Position numbers and translations under genes: made by a program. From an uncultured Treponema sp. (GTDB taxonomy: Bacteria; Spirochaetota; Spirochaetia; Treponematales; Treponemataceae), in NCBI GenBank assembly GCA_949299755.1, contig CASGBA010000002.1:186001-250000 (forward strand): DNA of 64,000 nucleotides, given 5' to 3'. Under the pieces are notes generated by a model that was not told where the DNA came from, made no database searches, and saw nothing but the letters and a program-made list of their open reading frames with translations. Shown one piece after another: positions 1 to 8,607 of the stretch. How positions within the stretch are numbered: position 1 is the stretch's first letter; each line of letters starts with the position of its first letter.

Positions 1-437
1 CTTTGTCCAAAGGATTAATCATTGTATTCCATGCTGGATTTGATCCGGGAGCTAAGCCTCCGTATAAAAGCAATCCTGAACAATTTGCAGAAATAGCTGA
101 TGCAATGAAAGGCGGAATTATTGTTGCGGCTCATTTAGGAGGAAATATGCAGTGGGATGAAGTTGAAAAACATCTTGCAGGTAAAAATATTTACATGGAT
201 ACATCCACCGGATTCAAATTTTACGGCAAAGAACGCTTTCTCCGCATTGTAAAAAAACACGGTGCCGGGAAAATTCTGTTCGCATCCGACTCCCCTTGGG
301 GCAATGCAAACTTCGAAAAACAAAACCTGCTTTCCCTGGCAGAAACAAAAGAGACGGATACGGATTTTCTTTCTGAAGATGAAATTAAATGCATTGCAGG
401 AATGAATGCAGCACGTATTTTAAAAATCAAAATATAA
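1..437 (+). CDS. amidohydrolase family protein, 3' part (5' end outside window)
   Basis: This is the C-terminal ~144 residues of a metal-dependent hydrolase of the amidohydrolase-2 (TIM-barrel) family. Visible motifs are FHAGFD and AAHLGG, each with a family-type metal/active-site histidine, and FASDSPW, which carries the conserved late aspartate. The frame is open from base 3 and its first TTG is probably an internal Leu codon, so the gene is cut by the window edge. The substrate cannot be told. A 90-base gap containing an SD separates it from the next gene on the same strand. Confidence 0.75.
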   Translation, partial: LSKGLIIVFHAGFDPGAKPPYKSNPEQFAEIADAMKGGIIVAAHLGGNMQWDEVEKHLAGKNIYMDTSTGFKFYGKERFLRIVKKHGAGKILFASDSPWGNANFEKQNLLSLAETKETDTDFLSEDEIKCIAGMNAARILKIKI

Positions 438-527
438 AAATAATCAAGGCGCAACTTTTTCCTGAATCCGGTGTCTAATAATAAAATAAAGCCGGATATT
501 AAAACCAAAGCAGGAGAAAACACCTGA

Positions 528-1181
528 ATGAAAACATCTGAAAAAAGGCCTTATAACCTTGGTGAGGAGATAGCAAATTCAATCACTCACGGAATAGGGG
601 CATTGTTGTCAATAGCGGGAACGGTCATTCTTGTTGTACAGGCAGTTGTAAAAGCGCCGGAAGGACAAAAAGGATTTTATATAACAGCGGTTTCCATTTT
701 CGGTTCTTCCATGATTTTCCTGTATCTCATTAGCTGTCTTTACCACGCCCTTTTACGAACCCGGGCTTATACTGTTTTTGAACGGTTGGATCATTCCGCA
801 ATTTTCCTGCTCATTGCGGGAACCTATACGGCTTATTGTCTTACAGCATTGCGGGGTGTTATCGGATGGGTTTTGTTCGGGATAATATGGGGCCTTGCCG
901 TTACAGGCATAAGCCTTTACGCTGTTTTCGGAAGAAAACTGAGGATTGCATCAGTTATAACTTATGTGCTTATGGGATGGATTATTGTCTTTGCGGCGAA
1001 ACCCCTGAAAGAAGCTGTCTCACAGGAAAGCTGGCTCTTCCTGTTATCCGGCGGAATATGCTACACAGTGGGCGCCGTGATTTACATGCTGAAAAAAATT
1101 CCGTGGACACATCCGGTATGGCATCTCTTTGTCATGGCGGGAACCATACTCCACTTTTTCTCAGTATATACAAGCATCTGA
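528..1181 (+). CDS. hemolysin III / PAQR family membrane protein
   Basis: A 217-residue integral membrane protein with about seven hydrophobic segments. Family landmarks are SITHGIGALLS near the N-terminus, LYHALLR in the third segment, LDHSAIFLLIAGTYT, and a C-terminal WHLFVMAGTILHF. The His/Asp pattern is that of the putative zinc site of PAQR/hemolysin III proteins. Bacterial members are annotated as hemolysin III, but their physiological role is unsettled and may be lipid or membrane homeostasis. An AGGAG lies about 12 bases before the ATG. It converges on thyX with a 9-base gap. Confidence 0.88.
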   Translation: MKTSEKRPYNLGEEIANSITHGIGALLSIAGTVILVVQAVVKAPEGQKGFYITAVSIFGSSMIFLYLISCLYHALLRTRAYTVFERLDHSAIFLLIAGTYTAYCLTALRGVIGWVLFGIIWGLAVTGISLYAVFGRKLRIASVITYVLMGWIIVFAAKPLKEAVSQESWLFLLSGGICYTVGAVIYMLKKIPWTHPVWHLFVMAGTILHFFSVYTSI

Positions 1182-1190
1182 AAACAGGGA

Positions 1191-2027
1191 TTAAAGCTGG
1201 CGTCCCGTTTTTATTTTCTCTTCAAAACGGGACAAATCCCTGCCGGTCAAACCGGGTTCTTTCCCGTCCAGGATATTCCGCAGGGCCTGCATTTCTTCAC
1301 CTGAAAAAGAAACGCCGTTTTTCTGATGTTTCTCAAAGGAAGCTGTCGCAAGCGGGGCGACTCTTCTGCATATGTCAAGAATGACTTCGGCATATTCCCG
1401 GATTTCTTTCTGGGCGTGCTTGTCGCATCTCAACCTCAAAAAGTGAAACAGATTGTGCAGGTCAATTTTCCAATACCATTCAGTGTAAGTTGAAAGAGGA
1501 AGATTTATTCTTGCCAGCTCCCTTGCCAAATCCTTCTCAAGCAATGAATGATAGGATTTAAAAGCATGAACCTGGGCTTCCTTCATTTCGGAAATTATCG
1601 CGGCGGAGGTTTCCGGAGGGAAAGGTTCCTGCCGGCGTCCCTGCTTGTTGTCGGAGCTTTGCGGGGCGATATCTTCCTGAAGGGGAACGTAACACTCATC
1701 CTTCAGCACGGAATAACGGCCGGAAATCTCGTTGACACTGGCGGTCCGGTGACGTATCCATTGACGGGCCACAAAAACAGGAAGCTTCACATGAAAGGTC
1801 AATTCAACCTGCTCAAACGGCGAGGTATGCCTGTTCCGTAAAAGATAATCTATCAACGCCCCGTCTTCCCTGACAGTTTTGGTGCCCTCTCCATAAGAGA
1901 CACGGGCGGACTGAACTATACGTGCATCTCCCCCCATATAGTCAACAAGACGGACAAAACCTTTGTCCAAAACAGGAATAATTTTATCGATGATTTCTTC
2001 CGCTTCCGGAACAATACAATGAGCCAT
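1191..2027 (-). CDS. thyX: flavin-dependent thymidylate synthase ThyX
   Basis: ThyX converts dUMP to dTMP using methylene-tetrahydrofolate, FAD and NAD(P)H. The 278-residue protein carries the diagnostic RHRTASVNEIS motif (RHR-x7-S, residues 92-102) and the upstream RHTSPFEQ element. The frame stays open for another 153 codons upstream, but that stretch overlaps the real DUF1284 gene and has no ThyX similarity. The ATG at 2027 begins the family-like sequence MAHCIVPEAEE. There is no SD at this start. Instead a TTGCCG-N17-TATAAT promoter ends 6 bases before it, so the transcript is probably leaderless. It is the third gene of a leftward group. Confidence 0.93.
   Translation of the reverse strand: MAHCIVPEAEEIIDKIIPVLDKGFVRLVDYMGGDARIVQSARVSYGEGTKTVREDGALIDYLLRNRHTSPFEQVELTFHVKLPVFVARQWIRHRTASVNEISGRYSVLKDECYVPLQEDIAPQSSDNKQGRRQEPFPPETSAAIISEMKEAQVHAFKSYHSLLEKDLARELARINLPLSTYTEWYWKIDLHNLFHFLRLRCDKHAQKEIREYAEVILDICRRVAPLATASFEKHQKNGVSFSGEEMQALRNILDGKEPGLTGRDLSRFEEKIKTGRQL
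1202..1233. repeat. inverted repeat at the convergent hlyIII/thyX 3' ends
   Basis: Perfect 10-base arms GTCCCGTTTT and AAAACGGGAC flank a 12-base loop. The repeat lies in the last codons of thyX, just past the hemolysin III stop. With no other terminator between these convergent genes it may end one or both transcripts. It lacks a clear U-tract on either side. Confidence 0.4.
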
Positions 2028-2033
2028 GGAGGA

Positions 2034-2062
2034 ATTATACACATAACCACAGACAACGGCAA
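2034..2062 (-). promoter_or_regulatory. thyX promoter, leaderless type
   Basis: On the minus strand TTGCCG (2057-2062), a 17-base spacer and a perfect TATAAT (2034-2039) precede the thyX ATG by only 6 bases. Transcription would start at or next to the start codon. No purine-rich SD is present (the bases before ATG are TCCTCC). Confidence 0.6.
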
Positions 2063-2160
2063 GAGTCCGGGAAAACCAGGCAAAGCGGATACAGTCCGCA
2101 ACGCAGGCGCCCGTGCACAGACACCGTGTCACGTCCGGGGAGAAACACAGCCTTTCCGCC

Positions 2161-2565
2161 TCACAACAACGATGAGCAGAATTCATGCCATGAACAATCG
2201 CCGCACACACTGTCAAAAAGACCTGCGGCAAGAATATGCTCCTCGACGGCTTTTCTGATTTCACTCCATCCGGAAAGCGCACCGCTTTCACCGTTTTCCG
2301 TGGAAAACGCGCACAAATCCAAAACACGCCCGTCATACCGGACAACCTTGGATTCAGTCCCGCATGTTCCCGCGGAATTATGCGGGCAGAAGGCGCACAA
2401 ATCATCCGCACCGCGGACAATTTCCACGCAGGCGCTTCCCTTTTGCAGACACGAAAAGACCCGTGCCATATTTTCCGTGAATTCACCGGAGTAACCGCGC
2501 CCGCGGAAAAAACAAAGGCACAGGCAATGATGAGCCCTGAGGAGAACTGTGTTTTTATATTCCAT
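2161..2565 (-). CDS. DUF1284 domain protein, cysteine-rich
   Basis: This 134-residue protein matches the DUF1284 family. It opens with RAHHCLCLCFFRGRGYS and FTENM, the family signature, and later has DDLCAFCPHN, LDLCAF and a C-terminal CGDCSWHEFC. The many paired cysteines suggest metal or Fe-S binding, but no function is established for the family. The ATG at 2565 follows the acyl-CoA synthetase stop by a few bases, so the two are probably co-transcribed. A GTG immediately upstream (2568) is an alternative start. Confidence 0.75.
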   Translation of the reverse strand: MEYKNTVLLRAHHCLCLCFFRGRGYSGEFTENMARVFSCLQKGSACVEIVRGADDLCAFCPHNSAGTCGTESKVVRYDGRVLDLCAFSTENGESGALSGWSEIRKAVEEHILAAGLFDSVCGDCSWHEFCSSLL

Positions 2566-2572
2566 CACAAAA

Positions 2573-4312
2573 CTACTGGTGCCGCTTCACCTTCTTGGTT
2601 GTGGTCATTGCCAAAGGCTCTTCCAAAATCGTAATCTTTGAAATACGTTGGTAAGGAAGAAGAGAGTGGTTAACCTTTTCAACTATAGGCTCTATAACGG
2701 AATGAACAGCCTCATCGCTTCCAGCCATACCCCGCCCCACATTCAACCGTTTGAACAATTCATCGGAAGGATAAATCTTAGCTTCCACCCCTTCACTCCT
2801 ACTTTCCTTATCGATGACATAACCACAAACAGTTATTTGCTCTATTTCATTAAAATAAAGCTGGAATTCATTTTCAATTTCCTCCGGAAAAACATTCTTA
2901 CCGCCTTCCGTCACTATTATGTTTTTAGCCCGGCCACAAAGATATAAATAGTGATCCTTATCCATACGGCCGATGTCACCGGTTTTAAACCATCCGTCAG
3001 CAGTAAACACGGAGGAAGTTTCTTCCGGCATATTGTAGTATCCCTTCATCACCATCGGACCCTTCACCAGTATTTCACCTACACCTTTTTCATCCGGGTC
3101 GAGAATCTTGATTTCCATTTGAGGATAAAAATCCTTTCCTACACTTTCAATCCTGAAATCAAAAGTCGGATTCAAGGCTATGATCGGGGAAGTTTCCGTC
3201 AAACCGTACCCCTGTACAAAGTCAATGCCCAATTCATTAAAAGCCCTGAACACGGAAGGAGCGAGAGGGCCTCCTCCGGAAATGGCGATACGAATAGATG
3301 ATAAACTTGCTTTTTCAAGGACAGCCTTGAAAAGTTTTTTTCCGGGATTGACTTTGAAAATCTTTTTTACCAAATAAGAAATCATCATCAGAAAGCGGAT
3401 AAAAGCATAAACCGCGGCGCCCTTTTCCCGGATTCCCTTCATGATTCCGGCGAGCAGCTTATTAAACAGCAGGGGCACACCCAACAGCATGGTTATTTTT
3501 CCGTCTTTAAGCTCACGCATCATCTTGGAAACCGCCATCTGTTTCCCAAAAACGGTTTCGGCCCCAACCGAAATGGATTCTATAAACACCGCCAGCATTG
3601 TATAGGCATGGTGTATAGGAAGAAGGGCATAAAAAACATCCGTATGATAAATGTTCATATTCGACTGGGCTATATAGCAGTCGGAAACTAGATTCCTGTG
3701 GGTAAGCATAACACCTTTAGGATTTCCCATTGTCCCGGAAGTAAACAGAATGGCCGCCACCTCATCTTCCAACGGTGCAATTATTTTAGACAGAGAATCA
3801 TCTTTGTTTTCTGCTTTAAGGGAATACACATATTCCCCGGCATTCTTTTTGGACAGAGAATACACCCCGGACCGGAGTGCGGAAAAAACCTTAAAACGTT
3901 CCTCATCCACAAAAAAGAATTTCGGATCAGCCACATTGAGGAGGTTTTCTATCTCCTTGTCGTGGAGGCCGTAATCGATGGGAACAATGACAGCGCCTGC
4001 GAACACGGCTGCAAGGTAAACCACCGCCCATTCGGGAGAATTTTTACCGGAAACAGCCACATGGTCGCCGTTTTTAACCCCGTTTTCAAACATCCAGGCA
4101 GCCAGATTCTCGATTTTTTCCAAGGCTTCAGTATAAGTCAGGGTAATCCTTTCAGGCTCAAAAACAGTAAAACAGTTCCTTTCCGGGAAACGGGCCGCAG
4201 AGATACGGAACATCTCGGGAAGAGTGGGCCATTCTCCTTGAAAATATTTCTCTTTCCATTGGGGAAGGAAATCCCAGGGTGTGTTTGAATGTTTATAAGC
4301 TGTTTTACTCAT
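2573..4312 (-). CDS. long-chain acyl-CoA synthetase / AMP-binding enzyme
   Basis: A 579-residue member of the adenylate-forming superfamily that activates a carboxylic acid, probably a fatty acid, as acyl-AMP and then acyl-CoA. The AMP/phosphate loop ILFTSGTMGNPKG is at about residue 190. Further motifs are GYGLTETSP, the GWFKTGDIG hinge aspartate region and the catalytic-lysine region near the C-terminus (TTTKKVKRHQ). The start at 4312 has an AGGAG 7 bases upstream; the frame runs 37 codons further but without an RBS. It heads the leftward group with DUF1284 and thyX, and its 5' end is divergent from and overlaps the NlpC gene leader. Confidence 0.88.
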   Translation of the reverse strand: MSKTAYKHSNTPWDFLPQWKEKYFQGEWPTLPEMFRISAARFPERNCFTVFEPERITLTYTEALEKIENLAAWMFENGVKNGDHVAVSGKNSPEWAVVYLAAVFAGAVIVPIDYGLHDKEIENLLNVADPKFFFVDEERFKVFSALRSGVYSLSKKNAGEYVYSLKAENKDDSLSKIIAPLEDEVAAILFTSGTMGNPKGVMLTHRNLVSDCYIAQSNMNIYHTDVFYALLPIHHAYTMLAVFIESISVGAETVFGKQMAVSKMMRELKDGKITMLLGVPLLFNKLLAGIMKGIREKGAAVYAFIRFLMMISYLVKKIFKVNPGKKLFKAVLEKASLSSIRIAISGGGPLAPSVFRAFNELGIDFVQGYGLTETSPIIALNPTFDFRIESVGKDFYPQMEIKILDPDEKGVGEILVKGPMVMKGYYNMPEETSSVFTADGWFKTGDIGRMDKDHYLYLCGRAKNIIVTEGGKNVFPEEIENEFQLYFNEIEQITVCGYVIDKESRSEGVEAKIYPSDELFKRLNVGRGMAGSDEAVHSVIEPIVEKVNHSLLPYQRISKITILEEPLAMTTTKKVKRHQ

Positions 4313-4340
4313 CTTCTCGCTCCTAAATATAGAAAAACAC

Positions 4341-4369
4341 CTGACTTTTACAGGTTTTCCTGCTATATT
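4341..4369 (+). promoter_or_regulatory. NlpC/P60 gene promoter, leaderless type
   Basis: CTGACT (4341-4346), a 17-base spacer and TATATT (4364-4369) preceded by TGC (extended -10). The ATG at 4376 lies 6 bases past the -10 and has no SD. The promoter sits between the divergent acyl-CoA synthetase and hydrolase genes. Confidence 0.5.
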
Positions 4370-4375
4370 TATAGT

Positions 4376-5491
4376 ATGATATTGGGTTTGACACCAGGAA
4401 TGAAAAAAAAGTTGCATCCGCAACCGGTTTTTTTTATCTTTTTTTTCATTTCGCTTTTGCTGGCGACACCGTCACGGCTGAGCCCCCAATCAAGTGAATT
4501 TTCCCATCTCAATCAGGCTGAAGCCCAGCGTAAAAGGGAAGCCTTTATGAAGGCAGCCCTGGCATATCAGGGCACACCTTATATCCGAGGCGGTAATTCA
4601 AAGGCAGGTATAGACTGTTCCGGTCTTGTGTGCCGGGCGGGGGAAGAAGCCTTGGACGTAAAGCTCCCGAGAACCGTTCTGTCCCTGGAACAATACGCGG
4701 AAAAAATACCGGAAAGCGAAAGGGAGCCGGGTGATTTGGTTTTCTTCAATACAACAGGAAGAATTTCCCATGTGGGCATTTATATCGGAAACGGAGAATT
4801 CGTCCATTCCGCATCCGATGGTCCCAAAACAGGCGTTATTATATCCAACTTGTCGGAAAATTACTGGAACAGGACTTACAGGTTTTCAGCCCGGATTCTG
4901 CCGGCCGTGGAACCTGAAAGGCTGGTACAATCCTCCGACGGTTCCTTCCACAAAAGGGGCAGCCCGGCTTTGATAGACACCGGCAGCTCCTCCCGCAGTA
5001 GCTCCTCAAAGACCACAAAAACCCATCCGGCCTATGACGGAAAAACCTTCAGGTTCGACGTAAGGGGCACAGCCCTCTGGGATTTTACCGGGGACAGGAT
5101 TCCAGTCCGGGGAGCTACGGCCAGCGCCACCGCACATTGGGTTAAGGGGGTTCATTTTTTTCCGGGAATAACAACCGGTTTCACATGGGATTCCAGACAG
5201 GAAATAATTTCAATGCCTTTTTATGTTTCACTTACTTCCCCAGGAGGTTTTTCATTTTTTTTGGGCGCCCAATTGATATTTTATTCAGGACAGGAAGGCT
5301 CCAAGGATTTTTTCTTTCCAGGTATAATAGGCGCTTCATGGACATCTAAAGCAAAAACAGTTGGCCCGCTGAATATAGCATTTTATCAAAGTATGGAATA
5401 TATTATTATACCGGAAGAAACTGACAAATCTGAAAAACTGCCCCACGGATTCAGACTTGCAACGGGACTTACGTTCTCGTTTTTAAAATAA
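4376..5491 (+). CDS. secreted NlpC/P60 cysteine peptidase with beta-rich C-terminal domain
   Basis: A 371-residue exported hydrolase expected to cleave peptidoglycan stem peptides. The N-terminus has a lysine-rich then strongly hydrophobic signal sequence. The NlpC/P60 domain follows, with catalytic Cys in IDCSGLVC, an EREPGDLVFF segment and catalytic His in ISHVGIYIG. A Ser-rich linker leads to about 150 residues of alternating aromatic beta-strand pattern ending in FSFLK, resembling an outer-membrane beta-barrel module; this part is unassigned. An ATG at 4400 is an alternative start, but the promoter position favours 4376. Confidence 0.85.
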   Translation: MILGLTPGMKKKLHPQPVFFIFFFISLLLATPSRLSPQSSEFSHLNQAEAQRKREAFMKAALAYQGTPYIRGGNSKAGIDCSGLVCRAGEEALDVKLPRTVLSLEQYAEKIPESEREPGDLVFFNTTGRISHVGIYIGNGEFVHSASDGPKTGVIISNLSENYWNRTYRFSARILPAVEPERLVQSSDGSFHKRGSPALIDTGSSSRSSSSKTTKTHPAYDGKTFRFDVRGTALWDFTGDRIPVRGATASATAHWVKGVHFFPGITTGFTWDSRQEIISMPFYVSLTSPGGFSFFLGAQLIFYSGQEGSKDFFFPGIIGASWTSKAKTVGPLNIAFYQSMEYIIIPEETDKSEKLPHGFRLATGLTFSFLK

Positions 5492-5521
5492 CACCTAAAC
5501 GTAATGAAAAAGGAAAAATAA

Positions 5522-6289
5522 ATGAATAAAAAACAAAACCATATTTTATTTTTTTCAGCTTTATCCATGGCCTTAATTATATTTACAGCCTGTTCACCAT
5601 CGCTTAAAATAAAACTGAATCCATCAGAGCAAGCCGCCATAGACGAATCTGATTTTTCCCTTATGTTTTCCCCTACAGCCCAGAATTTCGCCATGGCTTT
5701 TTCTTCCCAGGGTTCTGTTTTTGACGCGGAAAAAATTGCCGGAGCTTTTTCAGAATTGGATTTCCCCCGCCCTGTTTCAGTTGAAACTCCAACAGCGGGG
5801 AATATCCAGCTTCTCATTAAATTCGGAACCATTGACATAGATTCAAATAATGTATTTTCAATCGAAGGCGAAGATTCGGAATTCTTTGTTCTTGACGGAG
5901 AAAAAAAACTTTTAACCGTCAATTTCAACAAAGAGATTGTAGCGAAGATTATTTCACTGCTGCCCAAAGAATTATTCGAGTATTCCGATTTAATGATGGC
6001 GCCCATCCTGACCGGGGAAAATATTTCCGAGCAGGAATACGTTGACCTTATTTCCTCAGCATACGGAATGTCAGCCGGGCAGGAATTACAGGCTTCATTT
6101 TTCAGGATGGAGGTTGAATGCCCCGGACAAGTCATCAAGGCAACTGCACTGGAACATTCCGGAAGCGATGGCGGGGACGGAAGCCGGATACAGGAAGAAG
6201 TAAAGGGGAACACTGTGGTATTCACAATACCTGTTTCCAAAATGCTGTCCCTTTTCCATCCGCTCAGCATGGAAGTAAACTGGAAATAA
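5522..6289 (+). CDS. hypothetical lipoprotein
   Basis: A 255-residue protein with a clear lipoprotein signal: Lys-rich start, hydrophobic core and relaxed lipobox FTAC with the acylated cysteine at residue 24. The mature part is mixed acidic/hydrophobic with no family recognised. An AAGGA SD precedes the ATG. It follows the NlpC hydrolase by 30 bases and precedes the methyltransferase by 12, so all three may be co-transcribed. Function unknown; expected at the periplasmic face of a membrane. Confidence 0.75.
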   Translation: MNKKQNHILFFSALSMALIIFTACSPSLKIKLNPSEQAAIDESDFSLMFSPTAQNFAMAFSSQGSVFDAEKIAGAFSELDFPRPVSVETPTAGNIQLLIKFGTIDIDSNNVFSIEGEDSEFFVLDGEKKLLTVNFNKEIVAKIISLLPKELFEYSDLMMAPILTGENISEQEYVDLISSAYGMSAGQELQASFFRMEVECPGQVIKATALEHSGSDGGDGSRIQEEVKGNTVVFTIPVSKMLSLFHPLSMEVNWK

Positions 6290-6301
6290 ATACTGATAAT
6301 T

Positions 6302-7549
6302 ATGCGTACAATCAGTAAAACCAGCATTAACGTGGCTTTGCGTAATATCATGGACTTCAGCTGGACGGAAGCGGTTTTATCCTTCAAGCAAAATGCCTGC
6401 AAATCCGGCAAAAAGGAAAAACGACGCGTCAGGTTCAGGCGTATTTCCGGGGAAAAGTACGGTTCAGATTTATTTATCCAAGCTGAAGAAATAATAGACA
6501 AAAAAGCCGTTCACCGGAATTATTCCTTACACGAATTTGAAAAAGTCCTGAAGGCGGAGCTGCTTCCGGAATGTTCCGCCGGAGAGTTTTTCTCCGCTGA
6601 GGGAACCATGTCCCTTAAAAAAAACAAGAGGGATGAAATATCCCTCCTCTACTCCAAAAACAGCGTGAACACAAAAACCGGATGCACAACCCACGACAAA
6701 ATGAAAAAATATCTGCTGCCTGAAAACGAAGTCGCCCCCTTTTTGGTTGATTTGGGAATAATGACCAAAGAAGGAACCATCATTAAATCAAAAAACAACA
6801 AATTCAGGCAAATAAACAGATTTCTGGAATTCATAAATGACATTCTTCCACAAATAAAAAAGATTATAAAAAAAAAGGGCAAGTTTTTTATTGCGGATTT
6901 CGGTTGCGGAAAATCATATCTTACATTTGCCATCTATCATTTTTTGAAAATAAAAGAGAATTTGCCGGTTGAAATCACAGGCCTTGACTTAAAAAAAGAG
7001 ATCATACAAGAATGCAATTCACTGGCCGAAAAATACGGATACACTTCTTTAAAATTCCAATGGGGCGATATAGAAAATTTTTCCCAAAACAATTACTTTG
7101 ACATGATGATAACCTTACATGCCTGCGACACAGCGACAGACGCAGCCCTCGCAAAAGCTGTCATTGGCGGTACGGAAATAATTCTATCTGTGCCCTGCTG
7201 CCAACACGAATTAAATGCTCAGATTGAAAAAAACATCAGAAGCAACCAGGAAGGGGACATCCTACAGCCGGTGCTGAAATACGGCATTTTGCGGGAAAGA
7301 GCCGCCGCGATTTTCACGGACGCCTTGCGTGCCTCTCTTTTAGCGGCCAACGGATATAATGTACAGGTACTTGAATTCATAGATATGCAGCACACTCCAA
7401 AAAATATTTTAATTCGGGCAGTAAAAAAATCCCGGATAGAAGACAACGAAAAACAATTGGCAGCCAAGGAAGAGTACCGGAAAATGAAAATGTTTTTGGG
7501 GGCTGAACCTTTCCTGGAAAAACTGCTTCCAGGAGGCAGGGAACAATGA
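6302..7549 (+). CDS. class I SAM-dependent methyltransferase
   Basis: A 415-residue protein with a Rossmann-type methyltransferase domain in its second half. Motif I FIADFGCGKSYLTFAIY is at about residue 197, an acidic loop ITGLDLKKE follows, and LSVPCCQHEL sits at the motif IV position. The CC-x-H pattern recalls the RRNAD1/METTL25-type methyltransferases; the target (RNA or protein) is unknown. The N-terminal ~190 residues are unassigned. No good SD is visible at the ATG. The stop overlaps the mnmA start by 4 bases (ATGA), indicating translational coupling with a tRNA-modification gene, so an RNA substrate is an attractive guess. Confidence 0.78.
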   Translation: MRTISKTSINVALRNIMDFSWTEAVLSFKQNACKSGKKEKRRVRFRRISGEKYGSDLFIQAEEIIDKKAVHRNYSLHEFEKVLKAELLPECSAGEFFSAEGTMSLKKNKRDEISLLYSKNSVNTKTGCTTHDKMKKYLLPENEVAPFLVDLGIMTKEGTIIKSKNNKFRQINRFLEFINDILPQIKKIIKKKGKFFIADFGCGKSYLTFAIYHFLKIKENLPVEITGLDLKKEIIQECNSLAEKYGYTSLKFQWGDIENFSQNNYFDMMITLHACDTATDAALAKAVIGGTEIILSVPCCQHELNAQIEKNIRSNQEGDILQPVLKYGILRERAAAIFTDALRASLLAANGYNVQVLEFIDMQHTPKNILIRAVKKSRIEDNEKQLAAKEEYRKMKMFLGAEPFLEKLLPGGREQ

Positions 7550-8607
7550 AAAAGAAAGTTCTGCTTGGAATGAGTGGCGGGGTTGACAGTGCGGTTTCCG
7601 CAAAAATATTGCTGGACAGGGGATATGAGGTTTCCGGAGCGACTTTTGTTTTTTTCATTTCCGGAGGAACAGAGTATCCGGGGCAGGCCGCTGAAGATGC
7701 CGCTGAAGTCTGCGCTAAACTTGGAATAGAGCATTTTATCTTTGATGTGCGCAATGATTTTTCACAAAGGGTTATTGAACCTTTCATTGATTCATATCTT
7801 TCAGGTGAAACACCGAATCCATGCATTGACTGTAATAAAACCACAAAAATCCCGGAACTCTTTAACAGAGCAAATGAAATGGGTTTTGATTATGTGGCAA
7901 CCGGACATTACGCACGAACTGGAATTGACAGCACTTCCGGAAGGAATCTTCTTTTATGCGGAATTGATACAAAAAAAGACCAAAGTTATGTGCTGTACAA
8001 TCTTAAACAGGAAGAGCTGGGAAGGATTCTGTTTCCCCTGGGGGATTTGACAAAGGACGAGGTACGTTCCATTGCGTCACAGGCGGGATTCACCAGGACG
8101 CTGGAGAAGGCTGAAAGCCAGGACATTTGCTTTATTCCCGACGGGGATTATATTAATTTCATAAACAGGAAACGACCCGGGGAAATAAAGCCTGGTGACT
8201 TCACCGCCCCTGACGGTACAATAATAGGCCGCCACAAAGGTGTACCCTGCTACACAATAGGACAGCGGAGGGGTATAGCCTGCGCCTTCGGGAAACCCTT
8301 TTATGTGACAGCGAAAAATCCCGCCACGAATACCGTGACTCTGGCGGAGGAGGAAGCCCTTTTTTCCAGTGAACTGACAGCTGAAAGGTTGAATTTGATT
8401 TCCGTGGCCGCCATTGTCCCCGGTATGAGGGCTTCCGTAAAAACCAGATACTCACAAATCTCGAAAGCGGCAACCTTATATCCGGAAGATGATGGTGTAA
8501 TAATTATTTTTGACGAACCACAAAGAGCTCTGACAACCGGCCAATCCGCTGTTTTCTACGATGGGGAAAAAGTCATCGGAGGAGGTGTTATAAGCCGGGT
8601 CCGGTAA
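7546..8607 (+). CDS. mnmA: tRNA-specific 2-thiouridylase MnmA
   Basis: MnmA thiolates U34 of tRNA Lys, Glu and Gln using sulfur relayed from a persulfide. The 353-residue protein has the ATP-pyrophosphatase loop SGGVDS (residues 10-15), a catalytic-cysteine segment NPCIDCN (C93/C96) and the persulfide cysteine in SQDICFIP (C195), followed by GRHKG and YTIGQRRG of the central domain. Length is normal. The ATG overlaps the methyltransferase stop. The 3' end overlaps the convergent oppF gene by 20 bases. Confidence 0.95.
   Translation: MKKKVLLGMSGGVDSAVSAKILLDRGYEVSGATFVFFISGGTEYPGQAAEDAAEVCAKLGIEHFIFDVRNDFSQRVIEPFIDSYLSGETPNPCIDCNKTTKIPELFNRANEMGFDYVATGHYARTGIDSTSGRNLLLCGIDTKKDQSYVLYNLKQEELGRILFPLGDLTKDEVRSIASQAGFTRTLEKAESQDICFIPDGDYINFINRKRPGEIKPGDFTAPDGTIIGRHKGVPCYTIGQRRGIACAFGKPFYVTAKNPATNTVTLAEEEALFSSELTAERLNLISVAAIVPGMRASVKTRYSQISKAATLYPEDDGVIIIFDEPQRALTTGQSAVFYDGEKVIGGGVISRVR

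Noticed and set aside
2028-2486. Upstream extension of the ThyX frame by 153 codons
   Set aside because: It overlaps the DUF1284 gene on the same strand, has no ThyX similarity, and the promoter and family-like N-terminus place the start at 2027.
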